Part shown: piece after piece, positions 6,480 through 13,939 of the stretch | Numbering within the stretch: the first letter of the stretch is position 1 | Layout of the letters: every line of letters starts with the position of its first letter | Source: Candidatus Roizmanbacteria bacterium CG22_combo_CG10-13_8_21_14_all_34_12 | GTDB taxonomy: Bacteria; Patescibacteriota; Microgenomatia; UBA1406; GWC2-37-13 | Assembly (NCBI GenBank): GCA_002786595.1 | Contig: PCTC01000018.1 | Span: 3,312-25,292, forward strand | Length of the DNA: 21,981 nucleotides | Direction: 5' to 3' | Position numbers and translations under genes: made by a program | Notes under the pieces: model-generated | Database searches by the model: none | Seen by the model: only the letters and a program-made list of their open reading frames with translations | What the model was told of the DNA's origin: nothing

Positions 6480-7769
6480 ATGATCAAAAAAATAATTGAA
6501 AAAATAAACGTTCTTCTCAAAGATCCAGAGTTGAAAAGAAAAGTTATATTTACTTTATTTATTTTTTTAGCTTTCCGTTTTTTTGCTTTCTTACCTGTCC
6601 CGGCAATTAATTTAGTAAAACTTCGGGCTTTGTTTTCACAGAATCAGTTTCTTTCCTTGCTTGATATATTTTCCGGAGGGACATTAATAAACTTTTCAGT
6701 TATGGCCTTAGGTTTAAATCCCTATATCAACGCTTCAATCGTTTTGCAAATGCTAACAATGATGATTCCTCATTTAGAGAATTTGTCCAAAGAGGGAGAA
6801 TATGGGAGAGCAAAAATAAATCAGTACACGCGAATGTTGACGGTTCCCTTGACGATAGTTCAGGCGATTGGTATATTTATGCTTCTCAGAAACCAAAAAG
6901 TAATCAGTGTTTTAAGCCCGATTGAATTCTTCTCATTTATTGTAACTATGGTTGCCGGTACATTTATCCTAGTTTGGTTTGGTGAACTGATCTCTGAATT
7001 TGGTCTTGGAAATGGAATATCGCTGCTGATTTTTGCCGGAATCGTTGGCCGGCTTCATGTTTTACTCGGAAGGACTGCAACCGTATTTAACCAAGAAATT
7101 ATTTTTAATATGATAATCTTTTTGGCGTTGTCCCTGTTTGTTATTGCGGCCATCGTTTTTATTAATGAGGCGACGAGAAGAATCCCTGTACTCTATGCAA
7201 AAAGAATCAAAGGAAATAGAATGTATCAGGGAGCAACTAATTTTTTACCTTTAAAACTTAATCAGGCTGGCGTTATTCCAATTATTTTTGCTGTCTCATT
7301 TGTTCTTTTTCCTCAATTAATCGGTAACTTTTTAAAATATGTAAAAAATCCAGCTTTAGCCAGTATAGGAAATTTTCTTTCAACGGTTTTTTCTCCAACT
7401 GGTTTTTTCTATAATTTTTTCTATTTTTTTCTTGTGGTTGGTTTTACCTATTTTTACACGATCATTGTTTTTAATCCGCAAAAAATTTCTGAAGAAATCC
7501 AAAAACAAGGTGGATTTATCCCTGGAATACGTCCGGGTACGGCAACAAAAGAATATTTACAAAGAATTTTATATAGAATTACAACGGTAGGAGCAGTGTT
7601 TTTAGGAGTAATTGCTATTATGCCTGTTTTAGTTTCAAAAATAACCGGTATGACAAATTTAGTGATAGGAGGCACCGGTATTTTAATCGTTGTTTCAGTA
7701 ATTCTTGAGACGTTTAAGACAGTTGAGTCGCAGTTGGTAATGAGAAATTATGACCGTTTTGTTAAATAA
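6480..7769 (+). CDS. secY: Preprotein translocase subunit SecY
   Basis: 429 residues, the standard size, with ten predicted hydrophobic helices. The plug and early helices include [29 protein letters not shown]. Cytosolic loops keep [18 protein letters not shown] and [24 protein letters not shown]. The ribosome- and SecA-binding loop reads [33 protein letters not shown], with the conserved PGIRPG. SecY forms the membrane channel for exported and inserted proteins with SecE and SecG. An insertion-tolerant, Phe-rich stretch near residues 300-320 is more hydrophobic than usual but in place for a transmembrane segment. Confidence 0.97.
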   Translation: MIKKIIEKINVLLKDPELKRKVIFTLFIFLAFRFFAFLPVPAINLVKLRALFSQNQFLSLLDIFSGGTLINFSVMALGLNPYINASIVLQMLTMMIPHLENLSKEGEYGRAKINQYTRMLTVPLTIVQAIGIFMLLRNQKVISVLSPIEFFSFIVTMVAGTFILVWFGELISEFGLGNGISLLIFAGIVGRLHVLLGRTATVFNQEIIFNMIIFLALSLFVIAAIVFINEATRRIPVLYAKRIKGNRMYQGATNFLPLKLNQAGVIPIIFAVSFVLFPQLIGNFLKYVKNPALASIGNFLSTVFSPTGFFYNFFYFFLVVGFTYFYTIIVFNPQKISEEIQKQGGFIPGIRPGTATKEYLQRILYRITTVGAVFLGVIAIMPVLVSKITGMTNLVIGGTGILIVVSVILETFKTVESQLVMRNYDRFVK

Positions 7770-7810
7770 ATGTTATAACAATTATAATTTTTATAAATTT
7801 TATATTTTCT
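7766..7810 (+). repeat. 9-base tandem repeat (inverted copy) in the secY-rpmG spacer
   Basis: Units in 9-base register: ATAAATGTT, ATAACAATT, ATAATTTTT, ATAAATTTT, ATATTTTCT. On the opposite strand they read AA...TAT like the units before rplN and rplX, including one exact AAAAATTAT. The array begins at the secY stop region and ends one base before the rpmG ATG. The same family therefore occurs in both orientations, always in a gene-to-gene spacer. Confidence 0.7.
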
Positions 7811-7811
7811 T

Positions 7812-7985
7812 ATGGCTAAAAAAGGCTCAAGAATAGATTTAGGTTTGGTTTGCGAAGTGTGTCAATCGGTTAATTACATTGTTGAAAAGAATAAAGTCAA
7901 TACAACCAGTAGTTTAAGGTTGAATAAATTTTGTAAAAAATGTCGAAAACATACAGCGCATAAAGAAACTAAGAAATTGGATTAA
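7812..7985 (+). CDS. rpmG: 50S ribosomal protein L33, zinc form
   Basis: 57 residues. Sequence MAKKGSRIDLGLVCEVCQSVNYIVEKNKVN, then LRLNKFCKKCRKHTAHKETK, fits L33: the first CxxC at C14/C17, the second at C41/C44, the segment where canonical L33 has KLELKKYCPxxxKHTxHKE, and the typical KHTAHKE. L33 binds near the E site of the 50S subunit. It usually lies upstream of secE-nusG or beside rpmB; between secY and adk is an uncommon location. It is followed 6 bases later by the kinase fusion and should be part of the same transcript. Confidence 0.93.
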   Translation: MAKKGSRIDLGLVCEVCQSVNYIVEKNKVNTTSSLRLNKFCKKCRKHTAHKETKKLD

Positions 7986-7991
7986 AATTAT

Positions 7992-9119
7992 ATGAAACTA
8001 GTTCTAATTGGCATTCAAGGTTCGGGGAAATCTACCCAGGGAAATCTACTATCCAAACAATTACAAATACCATATCTTTCAACAGGTCATATCTTTAGAG
8101 AGATTGCTAAAGAAAAAACACAACTAGGACGATATATAAAAGAAACAGTTAACGCAGGGCTTCTTGTTCCGGATATTAAAACTATCGAAATTGTTAATTC
8201 TTATCTTTCCCGTCCTGAATATAAAAAAGGATATATTTTAGATGGATTCCCAAGAACGTTAGAACAGGTAAAAGAATTTCAGAATAACGTTAACAAGATA
8301 ATCTATCTTGATATTTCTCAAAAAGAAGCGATTTGGAGACTGTTTCACCGGAACGACAGCACAAGAAGTGATGAAACTCTACCGGCTTTAAAAAAGAGAA
8401 TTGCTTCATTTTATAAATATACGGAGCCGGTAATAGAATATTACAGAAAAGAAAATAAATTGATTGATATAGATGGAACAATGAAGATTGAAGACGTAAA
8501 CAGTGAGATTCTTAAAGGGCTAGGTAAGCAACTGATCAAAAATCAGGTGACGGATTGGAAGAAAAAACAAAAGACGATAATTGCCATCGTTGGATTACCG
8601 GGAAGTGGAAAGACCGATGCGGCATCCTATTTAAAAAGTAAAGGTCTGCCGATTATCCCTTTAGGTAAAACAGTTATTGATCGGGTTAATCAAAAAAATC
8701 TGCCTCATAGTGAAAAAGCCCATAAAGCAGTGAGAGAAGAACTAAGAGTAAAACATGGAAAAGAAGCGATGGCAGTTTTAAATATTGGCAAGATAAAAAC
8801 AGCCTTAAAAGACAACTTGATCATTGTTGTTGAAGGAATGCGTTCTTGGGAAGAATATCTGTATTTTAAAAAAGAATTACCTGAGGTTAAGTTGGTAATA
8901 GTATGCATTTATTCGGAGAAGCTCCTTAGATATAAAAGGATCTCAAAAAGAAATAATATGTCTGAGCATTATGGAGAAGAGAGGGATATTAATGAGGTTG
9001 TTGGTATCAATTCTGGTCCAACCATTGCCTACGCTGACCATGTGATAAAAAACAACTATTCAAAAGAAGAATTTTATGACAAATTGGAACTAACATATCG
9101 AACAATTTATTTTTCATAA
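7992..9119 (+). CDS. adk: Adenylate kinase fused to a UPF0200-like P-loop kinase domain
   Basis: 375 residues, almost twice a short adenylate kinase. Domain 1 (about 1-180) is Adk: Walker A GIQGSGKST (7-15), LSTGHIFR (29-36), DGFPRT (84-89), and R120 leading directly to RSDETLPALKKRI; the LID domain between these last elements is missing, so it is a LID-less short form. Domain 2 (about 193-375) has a second Walker A GLPGSGKT (201-208), LRVKHGKEAMA (251-261), VVEGMRS (279-285) and GPTIAYADHVIKN (342-354), a pattern I recognise from the archaeal UPF0200/dephospho-CoA-kinase-like family. Domain 1 should interconvert ATP, AMP and ADP; the substrate of domain 2 is unknown. It occupies the classical secY-adk-map position. 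Confidence 0.9.
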   Translation: MKLVLIGIQGSGKSTQGNLLSKQLQIPYLSTGHIFREIAKEKTQLGRYIKETVNAGLLVPDIKTIEIVNSYLSRPEYKKGYILDGFPRTLEQVKEFQNNVNKIIYLDISQKEAIWRLFHRNDSTRSDETLPALKKRIASFYKYTEPVIEYYRKENKLIDIDGTMKIEDVNSEILKGLGKQLIKNQVTDWKKKQKTIIAIVGLPGSGKTDAASYLKSKGLPIIPLGKTVIDRVNQKNLPHSEKAHKAVREELRVKHGKEAMAVLNIGKIKTALKDNLIIVVEGMRSWEEYLYFKKELPEVKLVIVCIYSEKLLRYKRISKRNNMSEHYGEERDINEVVGINSGPTIAYADHVIKNNYSKEEFYDKLELTYRTIYFS

Positions 9120-9872
9120 ATGGTGAATTTAAAATCAAGCCAGGAAATCGCAGTAATGGCGGAAAGTGGGAAGAGGTTAAGAGCCGTTGTTAAAGATTTG
9201 TCTCCGTTAATTAAGCCGGGAATAACCACTAAGGAGATAGATGAAAAAGCTGAGGAATTAATTAGGGAGCAAGGAGGCGAGTCCTCATTTAAAACTGTTT
9301 CAGGATACTTATTTAGCACCTGTACACCAATAAATGAGCAAATTGTTCATACTAAACCCAGTAAACGCGTTTTGAAAAATGGAGATGTTTTAACTTTGGA
9401 CATAGGAATGTTATATAAAGGTTGGCACACGGACTATGCCATTACAAAGGTAGTTGGGGGGAAAAGTGAAAACGTAAACGTTAATAAATTTTTAAGAATA
9501 GGAGAAGAAACTCTATATCTTGCAATCAAAAAAGCAAAAATAGGGAATAGACTTGGGGAAATTTCCGAAGTAATTGAAAGGGAAATAACAGGTAACGGGT
9601 ACTTTATTATAAAAGAATTAACCGGCCATGGGATTGGAAGAAAGTTGCACGAAGACCCATACATATTTGGTTTTGTTGATCGACCAATTAATAAGTCAAC
9701 ACTAATAAAAAAAGGGTTGGTAATAGCGATCGAAATTATTTACGCAATGGGAACGGAAACTATGATTTATGAAGATGATAATTGGTCAATTATTACGATG
9801 GATCAGAGTTTATCGGCATGTTTTGAACATACAATAGCGGTTACCGAACGGGGACCAGTAATTTTGACATGA
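9120..9872 (+). CDS. map: Methionine aminopeptidase, type I
   Basis: 250 residues; starts directly after the kinase stop (TAAATG, no gap). All five metal ligands of the pita-bread fold are present: D94 (LTLDIG), D105 (HTDYA), H170 (GHGIG), E205 (AIEIIY) and E236 (CFEHTIAVTE), plus the substrate-contact H77 (INEQIVH). SLSACFEHTIAVTERG near the C-terminus is the classical type I ending. It removes the initiator Met from nascent proteins in the cytosol. No N-terminal zinc-finger extension is present. The last two codons contain the -35-like TTGACA of the probable infA promoter. Confidence 0.96.
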   Translation: MVNLKSSQEIAVMAESGKRLRAVVKDLSPLIKPGITTKEIDEKAEELIREQGGESSFKTVSGYLFSTCTPINEQIVHTKPSKRVLKNGDVLTLDIGMLYKGWHTDYAITKVVGGKSENVNVNKFLRIGEETLYLAIKKAKIGNRLGEISEVIEREITGNGYFIIKELTGHGIGRKLHEDPYIFGFVDRPINKSTLIKKGLVIAIEIIYAMGTETMIYEDDNWSIITMDQSLSACFEHTIAVTERGPVILT

Positions 9873-9897
9873 ATATATAATAATTTTATGTTAAAAT
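9864..9897 (+). promoter_or_regulatory. Probable promoter for infA-rpmJ and the alpha operon
   Basis: TTGACA lies at 9864-9869, overlapping the end of map. Two -10 candidates follow: TATGTT at 9887-9892 (17-base spacer), or an extended TGT-TAAAAT with the hexamer at 9892-9897 (22-base spacer, so relying on the TG). Either would start the RNA within about 10 bases of the infA ATG at 9907, giving a leaderless or nearly leaderless transcript. The 34-base map-infA gap is larger than most gaps around it. Confidence 0.55.
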
Positions 9898-9906
9898 ATA
9901 GACTTT

Positions 9907-10122
9907 ATGAAGGATGACGTAATCACGGTTGAGGGAGAAGTAATAGAAAACCTTCCCAACACTTTATTTAAAGTAAGATTAATGAATTCGGAAAAGGTGA
10001 TATTGTGTTATTTATCAGGAAAGATGAGGAAGAATTACATTAAAATTCTACCAGGAGATAAGGTTAAGATAGAAATGACGCATTATGATCTGAATAAAGG
10101 CAGAATCACTTATAGAAAATAA
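9907..10122 (+). CDS. infA: Translation initiation factor IF-1
   Basis: 71 residues, the usual 71-72. The OB-fold is clear: [69 protein letters not shown], with the conserved EGxVxExLPNxxFxV, SGKMRxNxIxILPGDxV and DLxxGRIxYR. IF-1 binds the 30S A site next to S12 and helps IF-2 and IF-3. It stands in the canonical map-infA-rpmJ-rpsM order and is probably the first gene of a promoter-linked block. rpmJ follows after 2 bases. Confidence 0.97.
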   Translation: MKDDVITVEGEVIENLPNTLFKVRLMNSEKVILCYLSGKMRKNYIKILPGDKVKIEMTHYDLNKGRITYRK

Positions 10123-10124
10123 AT

Positions 10125-10238
10125 ATGAAAATTCAATCATCAGTAAAAAAGATTTGTCCTAAGTGCAAAATAGTTAAAAGAAAAGGTAATTTATATGTTG
10201 TTTGTTCGAACGTTAAACACAAACAAAAACAAGGATAA
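10125..10238 (+). CDS. rpmJ: 50S ribosomal protein L36, zinc form
   Basis: 37 residues, the smallest ribosomal protein. Sequence [37 protein letters not shown] keeps the zinc ligands C11, C14, C27 and H32 and the canonical pattern MKVRxSVKxxCxxCKxxRRxGxxxVICxNPxHKQRQG. L36 binds 23S near the L7/L12 stalk base. It sits between infA and rpsM in the standard order. Confidence 0.96.
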   Translation: MKIQSSVKKICPKCKIVKRKGNLYVVCSNVKHKQKQG

Positions 10239-10243
10239 AAATT

Positions 10244-10675
10244 ATGGCAAGAATGTTGGGAGTTACATTACCGGACGAGAAGAGAATTGACTATGCGTTG
10301 ACGACCCTGTATGGTATTGGTTGGACTAATGTGAAAGCCGTTTTATCACAAACAGGCGTTGACGCTAATAAAAAAGTCAAGGAAGTATCAGAAGAGGATT
10401 TTAAGAAAATTCTTGAAGTTATTGAAACAAACTATAAAGTAGAAGGTTATTTGAGGGAAGCAATTAATGATAATATCAAAAGATTAAGAGATATTGGAAG
10501 CTATAGAGGAATAAGACATGTTCGAGGATTACCTGTTGATGGACAACGGACAAAATCTAATGCTAGAACTAAAAGAGGAAAAAGAAAGACAGTCGGTGCT
10601 CTAAAGAAAGAAATGTGGGCTAAACTTGAACAAAATAAAACAGCTGAAGCCGTTAAAACAAAAGAAACTAAATAA
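10244..10675 (+). CDS. rpsM: 30S ribosomal protein S13
   Basis: 143 residues, longer than the usual 118-125. The N-terminal part has the helix-hairpin-helix region ALTTLYGIGWTNVKAVL, and the middle keeps LRDIGSYRGIRHVRGLPVDGQRTKSNARTKRGKRKTVG, the invariant S13 block. The extra C-terminal residues (from about 120) are Lys- and Glu-rich and poorly conserved. S13 forms bridges B1a/B1b with the 50S subunit and contacts P-site tRNA through its C-terminal tail; the length of this tail is thus the one unusual point. Confidence 0.96.
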   Translation: MARMLGVTLPDEKRIDYALTTLYGIGWTNVKAVLSQTGVDANKKVKEVSEEDFKKILEVIETNYKVEGYLREAINDNIKRLRDIGSYRGIRHVRGLPVDGQRTKSNARTKRGKRKTVGALKKEMWAKLEQNKTAEAVKTKETK

Positions 10676-10689
10676 AACTATTTATTAAT

Positions 10690-11064
10690 ATGATAAAAAA
10701 ACAAACAAAAAGAAGCGTTATTAAAGGTAAAATATATATCACTTCTACTTTTAATAATACTTTAGTGACAATTACCGATGAAAAAGGCAATCCGTTGGTA
10801 GTTGGATCAACTGGAATGCATGGATTTTCCGGTACGAGAAAATCAACCCCATATGCCGCCACTGTAACAACGGAAAATGCCATAAAAAAAGCAGAAGAGA
10901 AATTTGATTTCCAAGTTGCAGACGTTTTAGTAAAAGGAATTGGTCCCGGAAGAGAAGCTTCTTTGAGGGCGATTAAAGCATCAAGGCTTGATATTAATAG
11001 AATTATAGATATTACGCCGGTTCCTCACAATGGTGTGAGGCCGCCAAAAATTAGAAGAGTTTAA
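10690..11064 (+). CDS. rpsK: 30S ribosomal protein S11
   Basis: 124 residues, typical. The core reads GKIYITSTFNNTLVTITDEKGNPLVVGSTGMHGFSGTRKSTPYAATVTTENAIKKAEE, then VLVKGIGPGREASLRAIKASRLDINRIIDITPVPHNGVRPPKIRRV. These are the canonical S11 motifs, including the invariant PHNGxRPPKxRRV ending. S11 lies on the 30S platform, contacts mRNA near the E site and binds S18 and S21. The gap from rpsM is 14 bases and the gap to rpsD is 9 bases, so it is a standard member of the alpha operon. Confidence 0.97.
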   Translation: MIKKQTKRSVIKGKIYITSTFNNTLVTITDEKGNPLVVGSTGMHGFSGTRKSTPYAATVTTENAIKKAEEKFDFQVADVLVKGIGPGREASLRAIKASRLDINRIIDITPVPHNGVRPPKIRRV

Positions 11065-11073
11065 TAAAACAAT

Positions 11074-11694
11074 ATGAGATATTTAGGTCCAAAAAATAGA
11101 ATTTCCCGGCGCGAGGGAGTGGATTTGGAGTTAAAGACAGTAGGCTCTAAATCTCATGCACGCTTATTGAAAAAACTTAACGTACCTCCGGGTCAACATG
11201 GAGTAAGAAAAAGAAAAAAAGTATCAGAAAGAGGCACTCAACTCCGAGAAAAGCAAAAATTGAGATATATGTTTGGAATTACTGAAAAACAATTAAAGAA
11301 TTATTTTAAAAAGGCCAGTTTGAAAAAAGGGAATACGGCTTCTTATTTATCTCATTCTTTGGAGAGCAGACTTGACAATATAACTTTTCATTTAGGTTTT
11401 GCTCCGACTCGAGCGTCGGCCCGTCAATTAGTTACTCATGGACATATTATTGTCAATAAAAAAAGACTATCGATCCCTTCTTACCAAGTTAGGGTAGGGG
11501 AAGAAATAAGTTTTAGCGATGATAAGACAACGAGAATTCCATATATTGAAAGCTCTCTGAACAATAAAGATATTATCTTACCTTCTTGGCTGGAAAAAAA
11601 AGCCATCATAGGAAAGTTGATATCAGAGCCAACTCAAGAGGTAATTGAAAAACTGATAAATCTGAGATTAATCATTGAATATTATTCTCGATAA
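11074..11694 (+). CDS. rpsD: 30S ribosomal protein S4
   Basis: 206 residues. It starts MRYLGPKNRISRREG and shows PPGQHGVRKRKKVSERGTQLREKQKLRYMFGITEKQLKNYF, then the S4 RNA-binding domain ESRLDNITFHLGFAPTRASARQLVTHGHIIVNKKRLSIPSYQVRVGEEI, which is diagnostic. No N-terminal cysteines are present, so it is the zinc-free form, unlike S14, L24, L33 and L36 in this window. S4 is a primary assembly protein of the 30S body and, in E. coli, represses the alpha operon; a small hairpin follows directly before rpoA. Confidence 0.97.
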   Translation: MRYLGPKNRISRREGVDLELKTVGSKSHARLLKKLNVPPGQHGVRKRKKVSERGTQLREKQKLRYMFGITEKQLKNYFKKASLKKGNTASYLSHSLESRLDNITFHLGFAPTRASARQLVTHGHIIVNKKRLSIPSYQVRVGEEISFSDDKTTRIPYIESSLNNKDIILPSWLEKKAIIGKLISEPTQEVIEKLINLRLIIEYYSR

Positions 11695-11702
11695 TTAATA
11701 GT

Positions 11703-11719
11703 TCCCGACTAAGTCGGGA
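11703..11719 (+). repeat. Perfect inverted repeat before rpoA
   Basis: TCCCGACT, one central A, then AGTCGGGA are perfectly complementary; with a realistic loop the hairpin is TCCCGA-CTAAG-TCGGGA (6-bp stem, 5-base loop). It sits 9 bases after the rpsD stop and 11 before the rpoA ATG. There is no downstream T-run. It could be a protein-binding or processing site within the operon, or a dispersed palindromic repeat. Confidence 0.6.
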
Positions 11720-11730
11720 TTATAAAAAAT

Positions 11731-12654
11731 ATGTTTAGTCCAATTTTTTTCACCCAAAAAACTGAAGAGGGTAATTATGGAAAGTTTGTTATTGAACCAT
11801 TGCCACAAGGTTTTGGTCAAAGTATGGGTCATGCTTTAAGAAGAACTCTTCTTTCTTCTTTAAAAGGAGTAGCGGTTACGAATATTAAATTCGATGGAGC
11901 CCCCCATCTTTTTTCAGTAATCCCAGGAGTAAAAGAATCCGTTTTGGAGATTATGTTAAATTTGAAACAGCTCAAATTCGATGTAAAAGAGGGAGGACCT
12001 TATAAAGTAAGCTTTGAAGGAAAAGGTGCAAAAAAAATATTAGCTAAAGATTTAGAAGGCGAAATCAAACCAATCAATGGAGATTTTTATATTGCTGAAA
12101 TGACTGATGATAAAGCCAAATTTTCCATTGAAGCAATCGTTGAAGTAGGGGTTGGTTATTCAACAGTTGAGGATCGGGAAGAAAAAAAAACCGGCTATAT
12201 TCCAGTAGATGCTTTTTTCTCACCTATAAAAAAAGTTAATGTCAAGGTAGAAGAAGCTAGAATAGGTAGAAAAGATAATTCTGACAGATTGATTATCGAA
12301 CTGGAAACTGATGGAAGCATTAAACCGGAAACAGCTATCAAAGAAGCATCTAAATTGTTAACAGAATATTTTAGTTATCTTCTCTCCGGGAAAGATGCTC
12401 CAGAATTAAAAAAGCAAATAAGTGTGGCTGACGAAAAAAAAGAAGCAATTGATAAAAAGCTATTTGATATTATTATTGATGAACTAAATTTACCGTCCCG
12501 TGTAATCAACGCATTGCTTAGAGAAAAAATCGAGACAGTAGCAGACCTAGTAAAGACAGGAAAAGATAAACTTACTGGTATGAAGGGCGTTGGAAAGAAA
12601 TCAATAGAATTGATAGAAGAAGAGTTAAAGAAAATGGAAATAGAATTAAGCTAA
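11731..12654 (+). CDS. rpoA: DNA-directed RNA polymerase subunit alpha
   Basis: 307 residues, slightly shorter than E. coli alpha (329). The N-terminal dimerisation domain shows FVIEPLPQGFGQSMGHALRRTLLSSLKGVAVTNIKFDGAPHLFSVIPGVKESVLEIMLNLK, with the expected GxxxGxALRRxLLSS. The C-terminal domain (about 244-305) reads ELNLPSRVINALLREKIETVADLVKTGKDKLTGMKGVGKKSIELIEEEL. It keeps an Arg (about R257) aligned with E. coli R265 and a helix-hairpin-helix, so contact with UP elements and activators is plausible. It lies in the standard rpsD-rpoA-rplQ order. Confidence 0.97.
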   Translation: MFSPIFFTQKTEEGNYGKFVIEPLPQGFGQSMGHALRRTLLSSLKGVAVTNIKFDGAPHLFSVIPGVKESVLEIMLNLKQLKFDVKEGGPYKVSFEGKGAKKILAKDLEGEIKPINGDFYIAEMTDDKAKFSIEAIVEVGVGYSTVEDREEKKTGYIPVDAFFSPIKKVNVKVEEARIGRKDNSDRLIIELETDGSIKPETAIKEASKLLTEYFSYLLSGKDAPELKKQISVADEKKEAIDKKLFDIIIDELNLPSRVINALLREKIETVADLVKTGKDKLTGMKGVGKKSIELIEEELKKMEIELS

Positions 12655-12659
12655 TAAAT

Positions 12660-13031
12660 ATGAGACATGGAGTAAAAAAAATAAAATTCAGTAACGGTAT
12701 TGATGCCAATCGCGCCTTAACAAGAAAATTGGCTGTTAATTTCTTTTTAAAAGGAAAATTATCAACAACTTTATCAAAGGCGAAGGCAATGAAACCGGTA
12801 ATAGAAAGATTGATAGAAAAGATGAAAGTAAAGACAGAATCAAATCTTAACTATTTAAAACAAAAATTAGATAGCAAAGAAGTTATTGAAATGGCATATA
12901 AAGATATAAGTCCAACTATCGCAAAAATAAACGGAGGTTATGTAAGAGTAATTAAATTAGGCCAACGGGAATCTGATGGGGCGGAAACAGCTCGTATTGA
13001 ATGGGTATATCCGATTATAAAACAGAAATAA
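12660..13031 (+). CDS. rplQ: 50S ribosomal protein L17
   Basis: 123 residues, typical. MRHGVKKIKFSNGIDANRALTRKLAVNFFLKGKLSTTLSKAKAMKPVIERLIEKMK fits L17 (canonical MRHxxxxxKLxRxxxHRxALxRNLxxxLxxHExIxTTxAKAKxxRPxxEKLI), and the end has GGYVRVIKLGQRESDGAETARIEWV, diagnostic for the family. L17 lies at the base of the exit tunnel region of the 50S subunit. rplM follows after only 2 bases, so the alpha operon and the rplM-rpsI pair are merged without truA or ecf transporter genes between them. Confidence 0.96.
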   Translation: MRHGVKKIKFSNGIDANRALTRKLAVNFFLKGKLSTTLSKAKAMKPVIERLIEKMKVKTESNLNYLKQKLDSKEVIEMAYKDISPTIAKINGGYVRVIKLGQRESDGAETARIEWVYPIIKQK

Positions 13032-13033
13032 AT

Positions 13034-13468
13034 ATGAATAAATTGACTCAATCAACAAAACCGACTAAAGAAAAGCAGATTGATAGAAAATGGCACTTGA
13101 TTGATGCATCCGGAAAAGTATTGGGACGTTTAGCGCCGCAAATCGTTAAACTGGTCCAAGGAAAGCATAAAACAAGCTATGTACCAAATATGGATATAGG
13201 AGATTATGTTGTTGTTATTAATGCCTCTAAGGTTGTAATCAGCGGAAAAAAAGCACTAGCTAAAGAATATACTAATTACTCGGGTTATCCCGGTGGTCTG
13301 AAAAAGATTAATTTTGCAGATTTATTGAAAAAGGATGCGCGGGAAATTATTAAAAGAGCAGTATCGGGAATGTTGGCTAAAAATAAATTTCGCAGTGATA
13401 GGTTGAATCGAGTTAATGTATTTCCAAATGCAGAACACAGTTATAAAGATAAATTCATAAATCAATAA
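13034..13468 (+). CDS. rplM: 50S ribosomal protein L13
   Basis: 144 residues from the ATG at 13034. The frame is open upstream to 13001 but would overlap the end of rplQ, and the start at 13034 gives the spacing TAAATATG seen at other genes here. Motifs: DRKWHLIDASGKVLGRLAPQIVKLVQGKHKTSYVPNMDIGDYVVVINASKVVISGKK, then YTNYSGYPGGLKKI, REIIKRAVSGMLAKNKFRSDRLNRVNVFPNAEHSY, all classical for L13. L13 is an early 50S assembly protein. The short N-terminal stretch before DRKW is Lys- and Thr-rich, as in other L13s. Confidence 0.96.
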   Translation: MNKLTQSTKPTKEKQIDRKWHLIDASGKVLGRLAPQIVKLVQGKHKTSYVPNMDIGDYVVVINASKVVISGKKALAKEYTNYSGYPGGLKKINFADLLKKDAREIIKRAVSGMLAKNKFRSDRLNRVNVFPNAEHSYKDKFINQ

Positions 13469-13469
13469 T

Positions 13470-13925
13470 ATGGTAAAAAAAGCTAAAAACATAAGCTATT
13501 ACGAAGCCGTTGGTCGAAGAAAACAATCAGTAGCCCGTGTACGGCTTTATTTAGTAAAAAAAAGTGAAGAAAAGTTAGTCGGTAAATTAAAAATAAAAGC
13601 CGGAGAAATCTTTATTAATGGCAAATCAATTGAGGAAACATCTTTTAAGACTTATAAAAAAAAGTTTTTGTCACTTCCGTTGATTTTAACAAAAAATGAA
13701 GATCGATTCGCAGTTTCTATAATTGTAAATGGTGGTGGTACAACTGGTCAATTAGACGCTATGGTTCACGGTATCGCTCGGGCACTACTGATTGTTGATA
13801 ATGAAGCCTATCGTCCATTACTCAAAGCTAATGGATTGTTAACAAGAGATCCGAGGAAAAAGGAAACAAGAAAAGTAGGTACAGGAGGAAAAGCAAGAAG
13901 AATGAAACAATCACCGAAACGATAA
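13470..13925 (+). CDS. rpsI: 30S ribosomal protein S9
   Basis: 151 residues, longer than the common 130 because of an N-terminal lead (MVKKAKNIS) and an insertion near residues 28-40. It begins with YYEAVGRRKQSVARVRLYLV, and continues IFINGKSIEE, VNGGGTTGQLDAMVHGIARALLIVD, RPLLKANGLLTRDPRKKETRKVGTGGKARRMKQSPKR. The C-terminal SPKR is in place of the canonical FSKR tail that reaches the P-site tRNA anticodon loop; the terminal Arg is kept. It is the last ribosomal gene; a glycosyltransferase starts 14 bases later. Confidence 0.96.
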   Translation: MVKKAKNISYYEAVGRRKQSVARVRLYLVKKSEEKLVGKLKIKAGEIFINGKSIEETSFKTYKKKFLSLPLILTKNEDRFAVSIIVNGGGTTGQLDAMVHGIARALLIVDNEAYRPLLKANGLLTRDPRKKETRKVGTGGKARRMKQSPKR

Positions 13926-13939
13926 GTTATTTTTTATTT

